The notes: a model not told the origin generated them from the letters alone. A stretch of DNA of 64,000 bases from Symbiodinium natans (GCA_905221605.1 CAJNDS010000069.1:242001-306000), one strand, 5' to 3'. Shown: positions 34,464 to 47,486, numbered from the stretch's first letter. Made by a program: numbers and translations.

Positions 34464-37400
34464 ACCACAAAGGCTGAATGGTTGCCTACTCGCACCGCAA
34501 AACCAAAACCCAAAACCCAAAACCCAAAACCCTACAAAGGGGCCCCAAACCCCCAACCTTATGAAGGTCGTCGAGTACTTGAATTTTCGCCGGAGGCAGA
34601 TATTGGAGCTTTGGCTGAATGTTCTCTCCTCAACTAGAACTTAAGAGCACGAACGAACGGTCTCTAGCCGCATCGGAACAAACGCTAAACCTTAAACCCT
34701 AAAACCCTGAAGCTTGAACCCTAAACCCTATACCCTAAACCCTAAACCCTGAACCCTGAACCCTAAACCCTAAACCCTGAACTCTACCGAGGGGCAGATA
34801 GTATTGCGCCAGCGACTCGTGCACGCGCCGCAACTTCGAAGACTGCAGGGGAAACTCCTTTTGCGGGCTCCGAGGCTCTCGAAGTCTGGGGCGGCTGAGG
34901 GAAAAAATAGGGTTCGGGGTTTAAGGTTTGGTGTTTCGGGTAGTTTAGGGTTTGGGGTTTGAGGTTGCTCCGGGTTCGGGGTTTGCTTGGGACCTCGGGT
35001 TTAGGAGCCGAAGGGCTTAGGAAGTTTAGGGTTGGGGTTAAGGGTAGGGGAATTAGGCTTTAGGGTGTAATTAGTGTGAAGACATGCTCACGCCAAGGCC
35101 ACCCATTCACAACTCGCAGCGAACCAGCGCGGAGCCCGCCCACACTAAGCCAAAGCCACTCAACATTCACGTGTGACACATGTTTAGGGTTTGGGGTTTG
35201 GGTTTTAGGGTTTTAGGGGTCAGGGTTTAGGGTTTAGGGTTTGGGGTTTAGGGTTAGGGGACGCTTGAGCCACTTGGGACACTTTGACACTTCAAAGGTT
35301 GGAGCACTTGGGACCCATGGGTGTTAGCAGCTTTTGGCGAACTTTCCTTAGGGTTTGAGGTTTGGGGTTTAGGGTTTATTATAGGGTTCATGGGGGCCGG
35401 GGGGGGGGGGGGGGGGGGGCGGGGGGCATTTCATGGGGGGTAGGTACCTAGGGAACCTTAGGGAGCAAATTATTAGGGAACCTTGGGGTACCTACCCCCC
35501 CCCCTCCCTGAAGAACCCCGTAATTTCAGGGCACTGGGAATACTTGGCACAAACCAGATACACTTCGGACTCGCGTTTGGTTCATTTGGGGATACCCTGA
35601 AACTTGCAGTAAACAAACCTGCAGTGGCACCCTAAACCCTAAACCCTAAACCCTAAACCCTAAACCCTAAACCTCCAGGGGCTCGTGCTTTTAGGATTTT
35701 GTTGAGCCATGATGAGTCTAAAGGCGAAGCCCTAAAGCCCCGGAATCGCCCCTAAACCTTAAACCAAAAACAGCCTAAAGGGTTTAGGGTGTAGGGTTTT
35801 ACGGCTAACCTCTAAACTGTAAAAAGCCCTAAAGAGCGGCCCCCCGCAAAGCCCCAGGAAGCTGAACGCGGATCCTCCTTGCGCTCTTCCCAGCATTGGA
35901 AGGCATTGGCTCTGTCGAAGTTCTCTCCTGAGTCAGGAAGGCCTCTTCTTTGCACTTGCATGGGGCTCGAAACCCTAAACCCTAAACCCTACCCCTTTAT
36001 ACCCTAGAAGCCCCCTATGCCCAAAGCTACAGGACAGGGCGCCCAGCTTCTGAACAATGTCCGCCCGAAGCTCTGCTGCGCCCGGAAGTGGGGGGAAGTC
36101 TAAGCCGAAGACCTCAGGGGTCGGCTTCGGGCTTCATCAGGTTTGGGGCTTAGGGTTTGTGTTTTAGGGTTTAGGGTTTAGAGGTTAGGCGGTTAGGGTT
36201 TAGGTTTTTTTAGGGTTGAAATGTTCAGCTTGGGGGTTTAGGGCTTGCGGTGTTCAGAATTTAAGGTTGAGGGTTTCGGGTGTCTCAAAAATTAGGGTTT
36301 ACCCAGAGTTACCTCGTACCCTGGCACTGTCCAAAAGGCTCGACCATCTCCTCCTATTCTGGGGGCTATGCCCTACTCAGGGGCTCGTAGCCGTGCGAAC
36401 CCACTAGAATCCCACTAGTTTGTAGAGGGGAAACTGACTGACACTGCTGTTCCCGCCCCAAAGTTCTCCAAACACCAACTCAGCACCCCGGCCTCCACGA
36501 CAAGCGGCTTGGCTGCGAAGTCCTGCTCCGTTGTTTAGGGTTGAACGGGTTTGGGGCTTTTGGTGTAGACACCCTCAATCCAATTCTTGAGTGATGTGCT
36601 CTTAGACACTTGTTCAGTAACCATCAGAAGGGCACATTTGCATCTGGGCTGCTGTACATAATCATGAACGGTATTCTGAGCTGTCTATCCCCGATGGCGG
36701 TAACCTCCCTGCGCCTTGCGGGGGGGGGGGGGGGGGTTTCGTTTAGAGTGTGGATTTGAGTCCTTGCCTGGGTGACTCGGCCCTAGACTTTTAACCCTAA
36801 ACCTGAACCCGGCTTCTAAGGGAGACTCAATCCACAACCTCTAAGCTGTCTAGCCCTTGCACTTAGGGTTTAGGGTCTAAGGTTTAGGGTTTAGGGTTTA
36901 GGCTTTAAGGTTTAGGGTTTAAGGTTAGGGTTTAAGGTTTCGGGCTAGGGCTTGGGCTTAGGGGTTGGGCCCCGGCGTGCTTGGTTTGCTGTTGGAGCTT
37001 GCTTCGCACAGATTCAACGACCTCGACATCCTAAAGCCCCCGTCATTTTATGTCAGGGCCTGGAGGTCCTCAATCATCCTCAACCCGATCGGAATGTACC
37101 TACCAGGGTCCTTACATTCCCCTTAAATTATACCTACTATATTCTTAAAGTTCCCTCTTTGGGGCTCCGATTTCCTTCATAAACCCTAAACTCAAGTCAA
37201 TGCGGCTCCTCAGGCATCTTGACAACGAAGCTCACTCGGAAGAGATCTGCAAGGTATACGTGCTTGGGCAAAGAGCTGGACCGAATGTGAAAACGCTTGA
37301 ACCCACTTGTAGAATCATTGCCGCGGCATGCTGATCAGAGTTGGTATCTTCTACTGGAGGCCATCAAAAGGTCACTTCTTAGCATGTGATCCCCTTTGAG

Positions 37401-37983
37401 GTCCCTGCTAAAGTGCAGCTTCGGGTCCCTTAGAATCAGCCTCAAGAAAACCCTCAGCCTCAGAACGCCCCTTCCTCCTCATTCCAGGGAGCTCGCTCTC
37501 GTTGGAGCCGAATCTGCGCACCATGCGCGAGCGGGTTCGCAAACTCGCCAGTCAGCTCATCCGAAAGCAGAACCTGGAGAGAGCCTTGGGGAGGTAAGGG
37601 AACTTGTAAAGGGCTTAGGGTCCCATGTACCTTAGAAGGGGCTATAAGAAAATGGGGTTATGATGCAACTGTGAGGTTCATGTGGTTCCCGTGGTACTGG
37701 TAGGGTATTAGAGTCGGCTGTTAATCTGAGGTTTAGGGAACCCTGAATCCCAAACACTTCAAACCTCTATCCGGGCCTGGATTAGTGAAATATTCATACA
37801 CCAGCTTGCAAGGGATGGCGACTGCAACCAGCTAGCTAGACATTCACCGAAAGCAAGCGTGGATGGGCTCATTGCCAGTTCCCTGTACCAACAAGAGAGG
37901 GGCAGCCGCTGGCCCGCTGGCATCCAAAATCAACGTCAAGGAACCAACGTTGATGAATCTGATGGATGATGGTGATGACGAGG

Positions 37984-38091
37984 GTGGGTGGTGGTGGTGG
38001 TGGTGGTGGTGGTGGTGGTGGTGGTGGTGGTGGTGGTGGTGGTGGTGGTGGTGGTGGTGGTGGTGGTGGTGGTGGTGGTGGTGGTGGTGGT
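37984..38091. repeat. (TGG)n microsatellite, about 36 units
   Basis: A pure TGG run. It gives artificial poly-Trp and poly-Pro frames on the two strands. Confidence 0.98.
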
Positions 38092-38817
38092 ATGGTGACG
38101 GTCTGTCGGTGAATGATAGGTGATGCTGGCTTCTGGTGATGACTGGTGCTGTTCCTACTACGGTCTCCTGCTTTCAAAAAAAGCCTCACCTATCCGACCC
38201 TGGCCACCGACGTCTTTCTCATGGACCCAAACGAACCCTCAGAGTGGGAGCATGTACCATTCTACCCTCTGCAGCTATGAGCCATATGGAACCCTACACC
38301 CTAAACCCTAAACCCTAAACCCTACACCCTGAAACCTATTCCCGAAACCCTTAACCCTAAACCGCCCGCTGGGGGTGGCACCTTGAAGCAAAGAACATCT
38401 TGCGCCACCTCGGCTCCTTGGATCCTGGGCACTGAAGGATTTAGGGTTCAGGGTTTAGGGTTTAGGGGTTTAGGGGTTTAGGGGTTTAGGGGTTTAGGGT
38501 TTAGGGTTTAGGGTTTGGGGGTTTTAGGGCTTTAGGGTTTCGGAGCTTTCGGGTATTTAGGGTTTACAGTCCAACCGTCCCTCCAAAGGGGAACCCCTTA
38601 CCCCCCCACGCCGTGGGGGGGTTTCAGGATCCCCTGAACCCGGAAATCCTAGACCCTAGCTAACCCAAAAGCCCTGAACCTTTAATTCCAAACCCTGAGC
38701 CCTAAACCCCCCATAATCCTGAACCCTACACTGCAAAATCCTAAGCCCTGAGCCCTGAACCCGAACCCTTAAACCCAAAAAACTTAAATTCCTAACCCTA
38801 AACCCTAAACCCTAAAC

Positions 38818-38916
38818 CCCTAAAAGACCCTCGGGCCAGAAAGCTGCGTCCGAGTCGCACGTCCCCCTGGTGCACCAAGACGCCCTGTAGCAGTGACTCC
38901 ATCAAGTGGAAGGCAC
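38818..38916 (-). CDS. candidate exon, unidentified
   Basis: The 99-nt stretch encodes AFHLMESLLQGVLVHQGDVR and onward. The acceptor is GCAAG|G and the donor GTTTAG lies in the flanking repeat. CCCTAAA-type sequence is on the left and a 250-bp TTTAGGG array is on the right. Confidence 0.45.
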
Positions 38917-38936
38917 CTTGCAGATTTAGGGGGGTT

Positions 38937-39186
38937 TAGGGTTTAGGGCTAGGGTTTAGGGTTTAGGGTTTAGGGTTTAGGGTTTAGGGTTTAGGGTTTA
39001 GGGTTTAGGGTTTAGGGTTTAGGGTTTAGGGTTTAGGGTTTAGGGTTTAGGGTTTAGGGTTTAGGGTTTAGGGTTTAGGGTTTAGGGTATTAGGGTTTAG
39101 GGTTTAGGGTTTAGGGTTTAGGGTTTAGGGTTTAGGGTTTAGGGTTTAGGGTTTAGGGTTTAGGGTTTAGGGTTTAGGGTTTAGGG
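38937..39186. repeat. longest TTTAGGG array, about 35 units
   Basis: Near-perfect TTTAGGG repeats with a single imperfect unit near 39089. Confidence 0.97.
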
Positions 39187-39464
39187 CGAGTTTTGGCTGT
39201 ACGGTTTAGGGTTTTGGGGCTTATGATTTCGGGTTTACTTGGTTGGGGTTTAGTTGGTTTGGGGTAAGGATTTGGGGTTAGGGTTAAGGAGTTGGGGTTT
39301 GGTTTAGGGTCTAGAGTTTAGGTGTTAGAGTCATCTGGATCTGGATTTGCACAACCGACGGGAAGGAAAACGACTGTGTAGATGTCAAAGGGTTTTCTGG
39401 CGAGCGCTTGGCCTCCAAAGCAATGTAAACTCCCAAATAGTTATAAACACCATGTCAGCGCAGA

Positions 39465-39590
39465 AGTCCAAAAGCGACGACAGCTTCACATCTCGCGAAC
39501 TGACGTCCAAAAGTGATGACAGTTTTGCATTTCGCGAGGCCAGACCAAAACGAGGACAGTTTCGCATCTGGCGAAACGAAGCCAACTAGC
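39465..39590. repeat. three diverged direct repeats of 37-39 bp
   Basis: Units begin AAAAGCGACGACAGCTTC, AAAAGTGATGACAGTTTTGC and AAAACGAGGACAGTTTCGC, each followed by a CGCGA/GGCGA block. Both strands are open across them. Similar units occur in Symbiodinium gene predictions, as I recall. Confidence 0.7.
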
Positions 39591-40192
39591 AGACAAGTGG
39601 TGAGATTGTCGAGGACGGCGAACAAGGCCCCGCAAGCGCCTAAGGCGAGGGCGCGGTCTTCGTTGAAACTGCAAGCAAGCTTCGAGAAAAATGCATGGCG
39701 GGTGCCCCGCATGCCCACAGCGACCTACCCCCTCTAAACTCTTGGTGTTGGAACCCCTATCATTGAACACCCCCAAAGCCCTATACCCCGAGCCTGAAGT
39801 GTAGCTACCCAAAGGGTCCGTTTGTAGTCCTTGGAAGTTAGGTACCCCAAAAACCCGACTTAGTATGGGTTTTGGGTCCAAAAACCCTATTCAGTATGGC
39901 TTTTGGGTACCGAAGTCCATTACTGTAGTACAACTGGACCCTCTGGGCTACTGCTCCCTAAACCCTAAACCCTAAACCCTAAACCCTGAACCCTGAACCC
40001 TGAACCCTGAACCCTAAACCCTAAGCTGTGCCGTGCGTGATTGCACTGGGGGGGAGGCCAGGGTTCATCATGCTCGGCACTCGAAGCCGGCGCAAGGGAT
40101 CCGGGCGTGAAGGGAAATGTAGTTAATTCTCAGTTTAGGGTTTAGGATTTAGGGTTTCGGGTTTAGGGTTTAGGGTCAGGGTTTAGGGTTAC

Positions 40193-40292
40193 AGCTTTGA
40201 ACAGGAACGGGGCGGGACCACTTCTATCTCCAATTCCCACGCTGTTGAAAGAGTCATCTTGCAGCTTGCGTTCGGGAACCCAGTAGAAAAGG
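40193..40292 (-). CDS. candidate exon, unidentified
   Basis: The 100-nt stretch encodes LFYWVPERKLQDDSFNSVGI, then GDRSGPAPFLFKA, with donor GTAACC and acceptor CCAAG. TTTAGGG-type repeats lie on both sides. Confidence 0.4.
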
Positions 40293-40743
40293 CTTGGAGT
40301 TTAGGGTTTAGGGTTTAGGGTTTAGGGTTTAGGGTTTAGGGTTTAGGGTTTAGGGTTTAGGGTTTAGGGTTGGCTGCGGGTTGGCGGGCAAACGCAGGAA
40401 GCAAGTGAGCCCATGAAGATGTCGTGCCAAGGCCGGCGCTGGCCCACAGATCATGGCCCACTTCTGTCACGGAGTTCCTTCAGGGTTTAGGGTTTAGGGT
40501 TTAGAGTTTAAGCTTTTTGGCTGTTGGATTCAGACTTTGCAATGATTTAAAAATGAGGCCGTAAGGGCTTGCAGAGTTGGCACGTGCCCAGAAGAAAGAT
40601 AAACACACCGCCAGCACTGTTGGGTTTCCCAAGCCGCTGAAATGCAACCCTGTATTCGTCGTATGATCTAGCAAGCAAACCCTAAACCCTAAACCCTAAA
40701 CCCTAAACCCTAAACCTTAAACCCTGAACCCTCAACCCTAAGC

Positions 40744-40837
40744 TGTCCAACACTTCAAGCATCTGTCCGACCACACAGCACCGTGTAACGCCAAGTCTCC
40801 ACCGCAGCCACTGCTCCTCCCAGTTGTCCCCGGAGCC
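40744..40837 (-). CDS. candidate exon, unidentified
   Basis: The 94-nt stretch encodes GSGDNWEEQWLRWRLGVTRC and onward. The acceptor is CACAG|G. The GC donor starts GCTTAGGG, a variant repeat unit. CCCTAAA lies on the left and TTTAGGG on the right. Confidence 0.45.
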
Positions 40838-40981
40838 CTGTGAACAGGCTTAAACGGATGTTAGGGTTTAGGGTTTAAGGTTTAGGGTTTAGGGTTTAGG
40901 GTTTAGGGTTTAGGATGAACACCAAACCCTGAACCCTGAACCCTAAAGCCTGAACTCTAAACCCGAAACCCTAGCCTAAAC

Positions 40982-41035
40982 CTTGAACAGAAAAGCCGTG
41001 TCTGTTCAAGCGCATCTCCGTCAAGCTTGACAGAA
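40982..41035 (-). CDS. candidate exon, unidentified
   Basis: The 54-nt stretch encodes SVKLDGDALEQTRLFCS, with acceptor CTAG and donor AG|GTTTAG. Confidence 0.35.
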
Positions 41036-42394
41036 CTAGCCCGAACGCTAAAGCCTAGGGCTTTTAGGTTTAAAAGCCGGGGTTCAAGGGCTTACGGGAG
41101 TTTAGGGCTTAGGTTTCGGGCTTCGGGTTTAGAATTCGAACCCTAAAGCAACCATAGACTGAAACGATGTAACCCGACAGTCCTCAAATCCTACATCCAA
41201 AAAGTCCCCAAAACTGCAATGCCGGCTAGAGTGGCTTAAGAGTATGGGGTTCCCCTAAGTCCCCCAACCAACTCTTAAGGCCTTCTAGGGCTGTAGGATT
41301 TCTATGAACCAGGCCTTGAAACTTTCGACGCTTACTCGCACTTCTGAAGGGGCTTTTGTTGGGTAACGCAGGGGCTTCTTAGGTACAGAGGGCTTATCGG
41401 GGGAATAAGATGAAGGGTCCCCTTACACCTCTTAAATGCTTCTGACCCCACACCAGCAACAAATCCTATGCAAGTTGCGAAGTTCCGAATACTAGGTTTT
41501 AGGGTTTCGGGTACCTGTTTTGGAGGCTCCTATAATAAGATTTGTCGGCGTAAAAGGGGGTACCCCCTATTTGGGGAATAACCAATGCCAATGATCCGGC
41601 CTTGCAGGTCTTAAACCCTACACCCCCCGCAAATCCTAACACACTGGAGGCCATTAAACCCCAAAAGCTCTACAAGCCCCTAAGCCCAGCCCCAAACCCC
41701 AAACCCCAAACCCCAAACCCCAATCCCCCAAACCCCAAACCCCAAACCCCTAAACCCTAAACCCCTAAACCCTAAACCACCTTCAACCCCTAAACCCTAA
41801 ACCCTAAACCCCTAAACCACTAAACCCCTAATTCAACCCTAAACCCCCTTAAACCCCCAAACCCCCACCTGGCAGCCCCTGCCTTGAAGACCTGCTGCGC
41901 CGCAGCCTCGCGAACCGCCGCGGCGCCACGCAGCCCGAAGGTGTGGAGGTTCGTGAGAAGCCTGAAGGATTTCTTTTTTATTTTTATTAGTATTACTATT
42001 ATTACATTGTTTTTTGCCTTATTATTATTTTTTTGGGGGGTTAGAGTACTTTTTTTTTGGGGGGGGGAACATGTGTATCCGAGGGTTTGTTTTCGGGGGA
42101 CAGTCGGATTCTTAAGGGCGTTGCGAATTTTCGGATCGTTGGAGCGAGCCGTGCAGGATGTCTTCCACCAGTGGCATTTTGCAGCGCTGCTTTAGGGTTT
42201 AGGGTTTAGGGTTTAGGGTTTAGGGTTTGGGGTTTAAGGTTTAGGGTTTAGGGAAACCTTCTACCTCAGAAAGCCTTGAGCGAAAGGATGGGATCTTGGA
42301 AGTTTGTAAACCTTGGAACCCTAGATGCAAGGGCTAACCCTAAACCCTAAACCCTAAACCCTGAACCCTGAAGCCTGAACCCGCAACCCTAAAC

Positions 42395-42485
42395 CGTAGC
42401 CTCGACGTCCCAAGTGATGCCCCATGCAGCTGAGGCTCACTTCTCGGCCATTCTGCTCCTCCGCGGGGCAGGCACCCCAGGGCCC
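42395..42485 (-). CDS. candidate exon, unidentified
   Basis: The 91-nt stretch encodes GACPAEEQNGREVSLSCMGH and onward, with acceptor TTCAG|G and donor G|GTTTAG at the edge of a CCCTAAA array. Confidence 0.4.
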
Positions 42486-42803
42486 CTGAACCCGGAACTT
42501 TAAACCCTAAACTCTAAACCTTAAACTTACCAAGCCCTAAACCCTAAACCCCAACCCTAACCCCCAAACCCCAAACCCCAAGCCCCAAGCCCCAAGCCCC
42601 AAACCCTAAACCCTAAACCCTAAACCCTAAACCTAAGCACTCTACTTTTAAACCCCAAAACCGTCACGCCCTTTCAGGAAAGAAGGAGCTTGAGGTCCCC
42701 GTGCTCCCCAGAACCCTTCTACAAGGGCTTCAAGGCACCCTTCATGGGTTTGGGTGGGGTGGGGTCCTAAACCCTAAACCCTAAACTTCCCTAAACCCTA
42801 AAC

Positions 42804-43027
42804 CCTGCAGCACGGCGCTGCTCATCGACAATGTCTTCACGTACTCGCGAACATTTGTGAAAGAATCTCTTCTTGCAATGATCTGCCCCGCGCAGTAACC
42901 AAACGTAGACACGTGTCTGTTGCACCAGTCACATGCCCTGCGGCAGGACCGGCTTCCGAAGACAGCTTCCGCTCCCTGCTTCCTCAAGCTGCTGGGGTCC
43001 ATGGTGTCGTGGGTGGAGACATTAAGT
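42804..43027 (-). CDS. candidate exon with CX2C metal-type motif
   Basis: These are 74 open codons with acceptor GCCAG and donor CAGG|GTTTAG. Part of the product reads SCRRACDWCNRHVSTFGYC, giving CX2C and a further Cys, followed by an amphipathic stretch (FTNVREYVKTLSMSSAVLQ). It is one of the longest open islands of the left part, so chance is less likely. Family not recognised. Confidence 0.5.
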
Positions 43028-44972
43028 CTGGCGAAAGAGGATGCACTTCTCTGTGGAAAATGCGCGCAGACCCAGCACCCTGTGCAAGTTGAGGGCCGGA
43101 CTGTGCGAAGCCCCAATTCAGGAAATGTGAGTCTAAACCCTAAGCCTCAAACCCAAAAGGGTTTAGGGAGAGTTTAGGGGTTTAGGGCTTAGGGTTTAGG
43201 GCTTTGCTTCTTGAGCGGGGGGGAAGGGGAGGGAGGTCTGGGTAGGGATTGGTCTTCTTCGTGGTTTTGTCGTTTTGTTGTTTAGGGGGGTTGAAGGTTG
43301 TGGGTTTATGGTGTAGTGTTTTAGGTTAAGGCAAGGCCGTACTTACAGCAAGCAGCCTATATATATATATATAAATAGCCTTAATAAGAGGAGGAAAGCA
43401 GCCGGCAATAAAGCAGCCCCCTTGGTAATAAGATCAAGAGAAATGGGGGGGATCAATATGGGGGTTCCCGAAATTCTGGGCCTTTTCAGGGTTTCGGGTT
43501 TCGGGTTTGCAAGAGATTGCACAGCAGGAATCGGCTCAACCCATAGAGGCGCTCGATACCGCCTTGCGAACGCAAGCTGCAACCTCCTGAAGCCCTCGCA
43601 CCAAACACCCTACTAATTCTAAAGGGTATATGATCTCGGGGTAGGAGTCACCTTCTGCTGTTTAGACCCGGCCTTCTAATTCCCTGAGTCCACATTGCTC
43701 CACCAACCTCCTTAAACTCAAACCCGGAAGCCGAAGTATCCTACATAACCCTTAACGCCCCTAAACCTCAAACCCGAACTACCCTCAATCCTGAATATGC
43801 CCAAGCCGCTAGTACACCCATGGAGGCACAGGGATAGCCCAGCCACGGGCGGTCCTCCTTGTCCCCCCAAGATTGAGTTCTGTCGCGCAGCCGCTGCCGG
43901 CGTCCCCACCCCGCCCAGCTCGGACACCTCCACATGCAGCGCTGATGCAAAACATGTCTGTTCGGGCATAGGCTTTAGGCTTACTTGTTAGGGTTTAGGG
44001 GTTAATGAGGGTTAGGGTTTAGGATTTATACTTCCTTGTTAGGGTTTAGGGGTTAGGGCTTAGGGACACGGACAAAGAATCAGTGATACGGCCGCAAGAA
44101 ACCGCGACGCTGGCGTGCTCACTTCGTGCAATGACACCTAGCTCGCGCTGCGAGACACATCGCTGAAGCTCAAAGTCTCAAGCTACCTCAGCAATTTTTT
44201 AGAGTATGATCCTTTTTGGCCCTCAAGCAAGCTTCACCTAGGCCCGCAGTAGCTTAGACACAGGCGAAGTGGAGGCAAAGTCAAGCCACCAGGCGCGAAT
44301 CCCGGAGGTACAGCCGCAACAGGAAGCCATGGCTGCGAATCTCACTATGGGTTTAGGGTTTAGGGTTTTAGGGTTTAGGGTTTAGGGTAATGGTTCATTC
44401 CACGCAACCTTCTAAAGCTCCAAACTTTACATGCCAAGGGTCGAAGGCTAAGGCCTTTGGGCCCAAAAAAACCCAAAAAAGTGTGTCTGGAATCAGTGTT
44501 GTTTTTGGGGTCCTTCTTTTAAAGGGTGCCGTACTTTTCCCCAGAGAACTACTACTCCAATTAGAAACTCAAGATATGCGTTTAACCTCAGTCGCCTGCC
44601 TCAGGCTGTAGGGCGGGGTGCAGTGACTCTCAAGGACTCAGAGAAGCTGATGTTGAGCAGAGCAGCCGCGCGGCGTCCGGTTGATTAGAATCCCCAATGA
44701 GCCCTCAACCGTATACGCAAACTCCTCAACCCTGAAAATCCGGAACCCAACCGAAATCCTAACAAGAGTGAACCAAGAACCTCAAGAGTCCAAATGGCTT
44801 AGAAGGTACCCTAAACCCAATCAGGGCCGACTCCGGGTCCTAGGTACCCGAAACACTACATCCTTCAAATTGAGCTGCAACCCTAAAGCCAGGATTCTGA
44901 TGAGGACCTAGAAGGTCTTGAGCACGCAATGGGAAAACATAAGCCCCAACCCGAAACACTGGGCGCCCTGAA

Positions 44973-45440
44973 CCATAAACCCTAAACCCTAAACCCTATA
45001 AACCCTAAACCCTAAACCCTAAACCCTAAACCCTAAACCCTAAACCCTAAACCCTAGCCCCCAAACCCTAAACTCCTATGTCGACCATACAAAGACCGTC
45101 AAAGACCCGCGCAACCCGGGGCTGGCCCCTACCAAACGCCCTAACCCTAAGCCCTGAGCCCTGAACCCCAAACCCTAAACCGTGAACCCTAAACCCCAAA
45201 CCCCTAAACCCTAAACCCCTGAGCCCCTCAACCCCTGAACCCCTAAACTCTAAAAGCCCCTAAACCCTAAACCCTAAACCCTGAGCTCCTTAACCCCTAC
45301 ACCCCTGAACCCCTAAGCCCTAAACGCTAAACCCCTAAACCCCTAAACCCCCAAACCCCTAAACCCCTAAGCCCCTCAACCACTGAACCCCTAAACCCTA
45401 AACCCTAAACCCTAAACCCTAAACCCCTAAACCCCTGAAC
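44973..45440. repeat. CCCTAAA-type array with degenerate units
   Basis: Perfect CCCTAAA units at about 44980-45055 pass into CCCCTAAA and CCCCTGAA variants up to 45440. Confidence 0.9.
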
Positions 45441-45501
45441 CTCGCAGCTCCCTGAACAAGGGCACCTCGACCTCTCGCTGCTCCCGGAGGATGGCTTCCT
45501 C
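45441..45501 (-). CDS. candidate exon, charged helix
   Basis: The 61-nt stretch encodes EEAILREQREVEVPLFRELR, with acceptor GCAAG|G and donor G|GTTCAGGGG. The flanks are a long CCCTAAA array on the left and TTTAGGG repeats (45508-45630) on the right. Confidence 0.5.
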
Positions 45502-47322
45502 CTTGCGAGGGTTTAGGGTTTAGGGCTCAAAACGTTTCGGGTTTAGGGTTTAGGGTTTATAGGGTTTAGGGTTTAAAAAGTTCAGGGTTTAGGGTTTGGG
45601 GTTTAGGAATCTAGGAATTTAGGGTTTAGGGTTGAAGACTTATACATGGTTGGGGGCGGGGGGTTATAGGGATCAATTTGTACAGTTGAGGGGTTTAGGG
45701 GTAACCAAACCCAAACCCTAAACTCTCAACTGCATCGAGAGAGGCCATGCTAAAAGGAAGCGGTCGCCTGCCAGGAGTGGTAACTTGGGCTTGTAGATGC
45801 GTTTAAGGAAGCAGACTTGAGGGCTTACAAGGATTTAAAAGGTCCACCTGACCAGAAGAACAGACAATGTGCCAATCAGCTTGCTTATGGCGCACTAAAC
45901 CCCTAAAACCCCTAAATCCAACATGATTCCTGCTGAAAATCACATCGTGACCTCGCAGGAAAAGAAGGCCAACGAACGAAAGCAAGAGGTCCCGTCCTGC
46001 AAACGATGTTGCTGCTCTTTGCGCCTCGGGGAGGAATCGACTACTAGGCTTAGGGCTTATGGTTTTAGAGTGTTGGGTGCGGTTTAGGGTTCAGGGTTCC
46101 GGATTTAAAAGGGTTTATAGGGTCTAGGTTTATATTGCTGGTAATAGTGAGTGTACATGTATAGGTCTGTAAGTATGTGTTCAACCTTAACTGGGTTTTT
46201 CGCTAAGGAACTTGCACTACGTACCTTCAAGTACCTACTATGGGTAGAGATGCACTCGCGCATTTCTATACATGCACTCATATGCAGATATGCATGTAGA
46301 GATGCGTATATGTAAATATGTTTGTATGTATATGTATGTAGAAAATAGTATATATATATAGATGTACAACTATGGCAATGTGTATGTACGTATATTATTC
46401 GTATATGCGCATTTAAAGCGAGAGTGCGCTAGTAAGAAATAGGGCTTATCTTTATGGTTGACGAATTTCAGTGCTCTGCCTGCAGCAACGCAGCTAGACC
46501 GCACAAAGGGTTTGAGGCGGGCACTGTTCGGCGAACTCTTTGCTGAGCTGCTTCACCTCAGGCTGTAGGTTGAGAGGGTTCATAGAGTTTATAGGACTGA
46601 TGAATGCCCCAAGTTGTGACAACTCCCGCTTCCACACTTGTAACAGTTTCCCTGCTCATAAGCAATTCTGAACGCCAAGTCTGCGCTGCAATCAACCAAA
46701 CGGATGCTACCGTGGGACAAGTATCGGATTGATTTGTACTCTTGGCTGTCGAATCGGATGCTCTGCTAGACGGGGCAACTCTGCGTTTGCGAAACAAACG
46801 AGCTCGAAAGGAATTGTTGAGATGCTACTCCCTCGTGAGCCCAGATAGGACCTCTACATCGCTGGGATTTACGGTTTAGGGTTCTGCATACTCAACTAGG
46901 GCGCCGTACAGCCTGTGCTCTTTGCCGCTGCTTCTCGTCCTTCTCAGCCTGTCCCAAAGGCTGTTTGACTTCCAGGCTTCAGGCTGTTGCAGGGGTTAAG
47001 CTTCAGGTTTTGCAGGGCTTAGGGGGACTTGCTTCACGCCGTCAAGGGCTGTGACGTGGGAGCCGGGGCGGTTGTTGAACGGAGACTTGCAAGTCCTGGG
47101 AGTGGTTCGTCGGGAGTTCAGGGGCCAGTGCGTCAAGGTCAAAGTAGTCTGTTGAGCTGGGGAGCGAGAGCGACAAAGAGAGAGCAACAGAGGGGAGAGA
47201 GAGAGCGAGAGAGAAAAGAGAGGGGAGAGAGAGAGGGGAGAGAGAGAGAAGAGAGGGAGAGAGAGAGAGAGAGAAGGCAAAACAGATAGGAAGAAAGTGT
47301 AAAGAGACAGACAGAGAGAGAC

Positions 47323-47353
<31 letters not shown>

Positions 47354-47486
47354 AAAACTCACAGAGACCCAACATCCCAGAGCCCAATGCCCGAAACAGC
47401 TATACATTTGCATTTTACACCTTTAAACTCCCATTCCTGCAAGGAAGGCACTCTAAAGGCCCCCCCCCCCCTGCTGAATCCTGAAC

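Larger units (their letters stand above)
33445..42394. other. repeat-rich tract with candidate exons
   Basis: Open minus-strand islands not listed separately are 34786-34877 (KEFPLQSSKLRRVHESLAQY), 35087-35170, 35844-35970 (GENFDRANAFQCWEERKEDP), 36029-36090, 36475-36530, 38378-38424 (IQGAEVAQDVLCFK), 39600-39678, about 40027-40079, 40562-40640, 41873-41967 (LHTFGLRGAAAVREAAAQQV) and 42118-42187. The island 37490-37592 is open with good splice sites on both strands. Poly-G lies at 35399-35420 and 36720-36737. 41.1-41.65 kb is unique with nothing supported. Confidence 0.35.

Noticed and set aside
37863-38189. Frames with long poly-Trp or poly-Pro
   Set aside because: They are produced entirely by the (TGG)n microsatellite.
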